Origin: a virus | IMG/VR virus record: IMGVR_UViG_3300019776_000644 | Coordinates: 1-24,875 of that record | Strand: one strand, 5' to 3' | Length of the DNA: 24,875 nucleotides | In this document: piece by piece, positions 21,138 through 24,875 of the stretch | Layout: every line of letters begins with the position of its first letter | Position numbering within the stretch: position 1 is the stretch's first letter | Notes under the pieces: generated by a model | Database searches by the model: none | What the model was told of the DNA's origin: nothing | The model's input: only the letters and a program-made list of their open reading frames with translations | Program-made: the position numbers and the translations under genes

Positions 21138-22701
21138 TGAGGAGAAAATAATAAAGCTTACCAAATCTCAGGCTTTATTAAAGTTGGTTAACCCAAATGT
21201 ATGCTATGCACTATGGCCCAGGGCTGCTGGTAAAACCAATGCAATTGGTGATAGGGTAGAGCATCTGAGTGAAACCATGCCACGTTCTCAAATACTGCTT
21301 TTCTCAGATACTTTTAAACGATTAGAGGAGCGTATTGTACCCAATATCCTGGGCTATTTTCAAAATGAGATTGGCTTAATTGAGAATGAGGATTTTGTTG
21401 TTTTCAAAAAGCCACCAGAGCACTTTGATAAACCCATCACCCCACTAAAAGTATTTGATCATGTGATTACTTTCTCATCAGGTTTAGCCCTATGCTTAGC
21501 ATCTCAGGCAGTACCAGGATCTGCCAATGCTTACAATGCTCAGGCAATGATTGTAGATGAAGCAAAGTACTGTAAAGAGCAAATCATCAACACTGAGGCC
21601 CTACCTGCTTTAAGAGGTGCATTTGATACTTTTGCCCATCTACCTGAATATCGTTCTCATTGGTATTTTACTGATAAGTTTGGAGAGAATATTGCATGGC
21701 TATTGGCAAAGAAAAGGTTATCAGATCCAAAGAAAATAAAAGCAGTAATCACTCTAGCATTGGAGGTAATTAGATTAGAGGAAAAAGTTAAATCATATAA
21801 AAGCACTCATCAGCAATATGAGAACCTGCATAAAATTAAACCACTATCAGACCTGTTAGAGAAAGCCAGGAAAGAATTGGTATTTTATTCTGATGCTGCA
21901 CCTTATGAGAATTTGCAAAATCTAGGTGAGAAATACTTTAGGGATTTGAAAAGAGATCTTACCCCTTATGAATACAGTATATCTGTAGAGAATAAAGATC
22001 CGGATAAAGCAGAGCACAGCTTTTATCCTGCACTATCAGGAGTGCAGCACTACCACAATATTGAGCATGATGTAGATAAGAGTGCACCACTTATCATAGC
22101 ACTAGATTATAACTGGAGGATAACACCAATGGTAGTAGCTCAGTTTAGTAAGATGCCTGATCAAGCATACACCACATTAAACATTGTGGCTGCTATACAT
22201 ACACTGCATCCATCTGGTGGCATAGAGCTAACAGTGAATGCATTTACTGAATACTTTAGAGAGCATCCTAATAAGCATGTGTACTTTGTTTACGATCATA
22301 CTGCAGTAGGTAAGCGGCCTGATGGTGCAACCTTTGCAAAGATTGTATGCAGTGCATTGCAAACTGCAGGCTGGAGCTTTACTGAGTGCTACATGGGGCA
22401 GGCACCACACCATGATATAAAGTTCGAACAGTTCAAAAAGCTGATGAGTAATAATGCTGATATGGCTATCCGTATCAACAGGATAACTGCTGCACCTCTC
22501 ATCACATCAATGGAGAATGCTGCTGCAGTGATGAGTATGGGTAAGACCAAAAAGGATAAGAGCCAGGAGAAAAATCTAAGACTAGATCCCATTGCTCAAA
22601 CAGATTACTCTGATGCATTTGATCAGTTGTTATGGGCAGTGCTAGAGTTGAAGCTGGTGAAGCATGGCCCAGTGTTTACTATGCCAATGCTAGTGAGATA
22701 G
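21127..22701 (+). CDS. terL: Terminase large subunit
   Basis: I choose the ATG at 21127 (524 residues), which overlaps the upstream gene by 11 bases; an earlier in-frame ATG at 21082 would overlap more deeply. The ATPase domain has a Walker A-like site in WPRAAGKTNAI (Gly-Lys-Thr at 35-37) and a Walker B site MIVDEA (Asp144, Glu145). The C-terminal RNase H-like nuclease shows the expected acids: Asp327 in LIIALDYNW, Asp390 in YFVYDHTA, and Asp496/Asp499 in DYSDAFDQ. It cuts concatemeric DNA and drives it through the portal. The gene is followed by a nested hairpin and a terminator. Confidence 0.88.
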   Translation: MSNDEEKIIKLTKSQALLKLVNPNVCYALWPRAAGKTNAIGDRVEHLSETMPRSQILLFSDTFKRLEERIVPNILGYFQNEIGLIENEDFVVFKKPPEHFDKPITPLKVFDHVITFSSGLALCLASQAVPGSANAYNAQAMIVDEAKYCKEQIINTEALPALRGAFDTFAHLPEYRSHWYFTDKFGENIAWLLAKKRLSDPKKIKAVITLALEVIRLEEKVKSYKSTHQQYENLHKIKPLSDLLEKARKELVFYSDAAPYENLQNLGEKYFRDLKRDLTPYEYSISVENKDPDKAEHSFYPALSGVQHYHNIEHDVDKSAPLIIALDYNWRITPMVVAQFSKMPDQAYTTLNIVAAIHTLHPSGGIELTVNAFTEYFREHPNKHVYFVYDHTAVGKRPDGATFAKIVCSALQTAGWSFTECYMGQAPHHDIKFEQFKKLMSNNADMAIRINRITAAPLITSMENAAAVMSMGKTKKDKSQEKNLRLDPIAQTDYSDAFDQLLWAVLELKLVKHGPVFTMPMLVR

Positions 22702-22712
22702 GGGCAGCACAG

Positions 22713-22765
22713 GGCCTTTCATATTTCTATGCAATGCCTAGAGGCATTGCCTCAGCGTACAGGCC
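22713..22765 (+). other. Nested hairpin behind the terminase
   Basis: GCAATGCC at 22731-22738 pairs perfectly with GGCATTGC at 22743-22750 over the loop TAGA. Outer arms GGCCT (22713-22717) and AGGCC (22761-22765) can close the structure. It has no T-run and precedes the actual terminator by a few bases, so it may be a separate structured RNA element or a packaging-related site. Confidence 0.7.
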
Positions 22766-22769
22766 GCGC

Positions 22770-22797
22770 AGTGCCATCGAAAAGAGTGGCATTTTTT
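22770..22797 (+). terminator. Rho-independent terminator after terminase
   Basis: AGTGCCA at 22770-22776 pairs with TGGCATT at 22787-22793 (one G-U pair), and the T-run continues to about 22797. It ends the transcript started at P3. Confidence 0.75.
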
Positions 22798-22828
22798 ATT
22801 TTATCAAATTGATATTCAATTATTTGCA

Positions 22829-22870
22829 ATTCATTGTCTTATACTTTATAAATATTCATATTTATTTTTC
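22829..22870 (+). promoter_or_regulatory. Candidate phage promoter P4 (weaker match)
   Basis: ATTCATTGTCTT at 22829-22840 matches TTTTATTGTCCT at 9 of 12 positions. After exactly 22 bases TATTTTTC follows at 22863-22870 (TAnnTTT). It lies just behind the terminase terminator, and the next ATG is at 22894, preceded by GCT as at P2 and P3. Confidence 0.45.
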
Positions 22871-22893
22871 GGTATCATTTACTAGATCATGCT

Positions 22894-23328
22894 ATGAAAA
22901 AAAATCAGCTTAAAGCTTTAAAGAAATTAGCAGAGCAGCTGCCTGTTACAAAAGAATTACAGAAATATTCTATTGCTGTGCAGGGCTTTGAAATTAATGC
23001 AGATGAGTATGATCCTGCAGTAACACCCATTGAAGCAGAGGCATGGTATAAGCAAGGTGGGCACTTTAGATTGGTAGATGTAGAACATTTTAACCGATTA
23101 AAAAAAGCATATGCCAGGAATAAAGAGCAGGGCCTGATAGATTATATTGAATGGGTAGACCGTAACAATAAAAAAGTGAATGAGATGTTTGAGGAGATGG
23201 AGATGGAAAGGGTATCTGCAGAACTGATGGCCATTGCAAAAAAAGGTAAAAGCAATTTTTGGAGCAACCTCATCAACTTTCTGTTTGCATTCATAGCCAT
23301 ATTTAAGCCGGATAAAAAAGTAGCATGA
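22894..23328 (+). CDS. Hypothetical protein after terminase
   Basis: The 144-residue protein starts with MKKNQLKALKKLAEQLPVTKEL. It has a central HFRLVDVEHFNRLKKAYARNKEQGLIDYI region and a C-terminal hydrophobic helix at about 121-138 (SNLINFLFAFIAIF) followed by a Lys-rich end, so it may be tail-anchored in the membrane. I recall similar proteins next to terminase genes in Bacteroidota prophages, always of unknown function. It overlaps the following 41-residue gene by four bases (ATGA). Confidence 0.72.
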   Translation: MKKNQLKALKKLAEQLPVTKELQKYSIAVQGFEINADEYDPAVTPIEAEAWYKQGGHFRLVDVEHFNRLKKAYARNKEQGLIDYIEWVDRNNKKVNEMFEEMEMERVSAELMAIAKKGKSNFWSNLINFLFAFIAIFKPDKKVA

Positions 23329-23450
23329 GTTACATCAAGTGGAAAAATAAAAGAGCATTTACCAAAAAAAATAAATCCTCCAAAGGTGGTGTAGGGAGGA
23401 TTTATAAAGTGATCAATAAAAATAGAGATAAAGCTATCAGCAGATTCTAA
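23325..23450 (+). CDS. Small basic protein, 41 residues
   Basis: The ATG at 23325 overlaps the preceding stop (ATGA), and the frame runs 41 codons to TAA at 23448-23450. The product is strongly basic (MSYIKWKNKRAFTKKNKSS at the N-terminus, then Gly-rich and Lys/Arg-rich to the end). It overlaps the convergent integrase gene by 14 bases. Translational coupling and the matching style of small basic genes behind terminases in related prophages support it as real. It may bind nucleic acid, but this is inferred from charge only. Confidence 0.6.
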   Translation: MSYIKWKNKRAFTKKNKSSKGGVGRIYKVINKNRDKAISRF

Positions 23451-24630
23451 ATTTCAACTGCTCCACATCAATAAAATAGGCTCCTATTCGCTTGTTATAT
23501 GTTTCAGTCATTACTGCAGAGGAGTGGCGGTTTTGTAGCTGCTGCCATTTTAAATTATTCATCCCTTTATTATTGATTAAATACTCAATATTCCCAGTAT
23601 GTTTTAGTGCATACAAATCTTTATTGATGCCGATTTTATCCTTTACCTTTTCTCTCCATCTAGCAGATGGATTATTCTTTGATAACATTCTCTCTCCTGG
23701 TAAGTAGTTATCAGAAAAAATATAATAATGATCAGGGTACTGTGAAAGATTTAGCTCTTTAATTTTTTCCATCAGTGGTGGTACAATTTGCACATAAGAT
23801 GCCTTACCATTTTTGGTTTGCCCTTTCTTAAATCGAATTACCTCTCTCTCCATTTCAATATCAGCCACTTTTAATCTTAATAATTCAACTGGCCTAGCCC
23901 AGGCATAGTAAACGAACAATAAAAACCTGATAAAATCATGCTGATTGGCAGCCCTTAACTCAGTAAAAATCTGTTTCATTTCACTATCAGTGATGGGCTC
24001 AAATCTTATATGAGCATCAGCAGCCATTGGCTTATCTTTTAACCTTGCTTTAGTGAGTAGTTTAAATGGATTCTGCTCTGTTAATTGCTCCTCTATGGCC
24101 CTATCCCAGAACATGGCTAAATGGCTGATAGTATTGTTTACCGTTTTGGGTGATAGATCTCTTTCATTCAGCATCCAATCTTTGAATGCTTTGGCATCTG
24201 ATAAACTAAAATCAAACATAGAGCTCTGCAGGAGTGAGAAAAATTCACAGTACAAAAGCAATCTATTTTGCATCTCCTGGTAGCTATTCATTTGGCTCTT
24301 TGTTGCATTGATAGTCATCAGTGATACAATATGCTCCAGTTGAGATTTGATTCCCATGAATGGCTGCAGATGCACATCAGCTCTCCTCTTTGCAGTGAAT
24401 GGATTAAATCCTTTAGCTAATTTATCAGCCACAAATTTTAGGGCCTCAGTACCATAAATTAATCGATCAGATAGATCCTTAATCTTGTTGATGCCCAGGT
24501 ACTCTTTAAACCTTTTGAATTGATGTACTGATCCTGGATAGAGGTAGTAGAATTCAATGTACCAGCGTTTTTTAATATTCTTGTTTGCAGTGTAGAGTTT
24601 TAAACTCTTGTAGGGTAAAGTGATACTCAT
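23437..24630 (-). CDS. int: Tyrosine recombinase, prophage integrase
   Basis: I choose the ATG at 24630 (397 residues); the frame extends to a GTG at 24756 that lies in a perfect stem, and an ATG at 24663 is another option. The N-terminus (KRWYIEFYYLYPG) looks like the arm-binding domain, followed by a core-binding domain and the catalytic domain. Numbered from the GTG, the catalytic candidates are Arg288 (in AWARPVELL), Lys315, then Tyr382-x-x-Lys385 where most integrases have His-x-x-Arg, His411 and the nucleophile Tyr420 (TETYNKR). The Y-x-x-K-H-T-G variant is common in Bacteroidota integrases as I recall. It is convergent with the late genes and adjacent to tRNA-Glu, the likely target. 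Confidence 0.9.
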   Translation of the reverse strand: MSITLPYKSLKLYTANKNIKKRWYIEFYYLYPGSVHQFKRFKEYLGINKIKDLSDRLIYGTEALKFVADKLAKGFNPFTAKRRADVHLQPFMGIKSQLEHIVSLMTINATKSQMNSYQEMQNRLLLYCEFFSLLQSSMFDFSLSDAKAFKDWMLNERDLSPKTVNNTISHLAMFWDRAIEEQLTEQNPFKLLTKARLKDKPMAADAHIRFEPITDSEMKQIFTELRAANQHDFIRFLLFVYYAWARPVELLRLKVADIEMEREVIRFKKGQTKNGKASYVQIVPPLMEKIKELNLSQYPDHYYIFSDNYLPGERMLSKNNPSARWREKVKDKIGINKDLYALKHTGNIEYLINNKGMNNLKWQQLQNRHSSAVMTETYNKRIGAYFIDVEQLKFRIC

Positions 24631-24747
24631 ATGATGTCTTTTAGTTTTAAAAGCATCAAGCATCAAAGATTGCAGCGGAGGTTTAGATTGATACAGAGCA
24701 GAGGTATTATTCGCCTCACTATTCGCCCCACTATCTTTTCTTTTTGG

Positions 24748-24776
24748 CTCAAACACAGGCTGCTGCTGTGTTTGAG
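24748..24776. other. Perfect 11-7-11 inverted repeat, candidate att core or tRNA 3' hairpin
   Basis: On the + strand, CTCAAACACAG (24748-24758) and CTGTGTTTGAG (24766-24776) are perfect inverted arms around the 7-base spacer GCTGCTG. It lies three bases from the tRNA 3' end and ahead of the integrase. Two 11-bp arms with a 7-bp spacer is the layout of a tyrosine recombinase core site. A tRNA terminator is the alternative, though no T-run follows in the tRNA direction. Confidence 0.6.
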
Positions 24777-24779
24777 TTG

Positions 24780-24851
24780 TAGCCGGTACGGGAATCGAAC
24801 CCGTCTTTGCCCCGTGAAAGGGGGCTGTCCTAACCGATAGACGAACCGGCC
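24780..24851 (-). tRNA. tRNA-Glu (anticodon TTC)
   Basis: Read on the minus strand, a full 72-base cloverleaf forms: acceptor GGCCGGT with ACCGGCT (first pair G-U), D stem GTCT/GGAC, anticodon stem GCCCC/GGGGC around loop CTTTCAC (anticodon TTC), T stem ACGGG/CCCGT with loop TTCGATT, and discriminator A. The CCA end is not encoded. It is intact and next to the integrase, so the right prophage end lies at or just beyond its 3' end. The remaining 24 bases to the window end should be host DNA. Confidence 0.95.
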
Positions 24852-24875
24852 ATGGTTTTATCTTTCGGGTTGCAA

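Noticed and set aside
22632-22913. 93-codon frame over the terminase end
   Set aside because: It overlaps the terminase 3' end in another frame and crosses the hairpin and terminator. The protein lacks any feature.
24631-24756. N-terminal extension of the integrase from GTG 24756
   Set aside because: The GTG lies in the perfect inverted repeat, and the extension is low-complexity polar sequence not expected in the family. It cannot be fully excluded.
24780-24851. tRNA-Glu as a phage-encoded tRNA
   Set aside because: A single intact tRNA beside the integrase is far better explained as the host integration target.
1-24875. CRISPR array, insertion sequence or transposase
   Set aside because: No regularly spaced repeats and no transposase-like protein are visible on either strand.

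Overview
This window is most of an integrated prophage of a low-G+C Bacteroidota host; the style of the proteins suggests Chitinophagaceae or a relative, but I cannot name a genus. The evidence for Bacteroidota is: little Shine-Dalgarno signal before starts; a TAnnTTTG-type promoter; Sec signal peptides ending A-x-A/Q or S-x-S/Q; and phage families I know mainly from this phylum (DUF5675, DUF6712-like, DUF4468, a Y-x-x-K tyrosine integrase). The virion genes indicate a tailed, probably siphovirus-like, phage. The window starts inside a tail-fibre gene, so the left prophage end is not seen. The right end lies against an intact tRNA-Glu(TTC) gene at 24780-24851.

Layout. 2-1680: end of the tail fibre, two small secreted proteins and a one-TM coiled-coil protein. 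1714-5354: S49 head protease with a scaffold-like tail, major capsid protein, a coiled-coil protein, a probable tail tube protein and a small protein, ending at a strong terminator. 5423-8754: tail-completion-like protein and tape measure. 8812-13724: portal block, with a DUF6712-like connector candidate, a DUF5675 lysis candidate, a holin-like protein and a spanin-like protein. 13721-17625: tail-tip or baseplate genes. 17649-19644: an accessory (moron-like) block with a secreted DUF4468 protein, an inverted-repeat-rich leader before a 108-aa Cys/His protein, and a separately transcribed membrane protein of DUF4760 type. 19873-22701: an unknown protein, a small-terminase-like HTH protein and the large terminase. 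22894-23450: two small proteins. 23437-24630: convergent integrase. No repressor or replication gene is visible, so these should lie left of the window.

The main new observation is a two-part element: TTTTATTGTCCT, then exactly 22 bases, then a TAnnTTT-like box. It occurs at 1714, 8766 and 19827, and in weaker form at 22829. Each copy precedes a gene block (capsid, portal, terminase, post-terminase). I infer a phage-specific promoter class that divides the + strand genes into transcription units, with hairpins and terminators at 4060, 5375, 19805 and 22770 tuning expression. A second candidate is the set of four mutually complementary arms at 18376-18572, one of which covers the start codon of the 108-aa gene. 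A third is an 11-7-11 inverted repeat between integrase and tRNA that looks like a recombinase core site.
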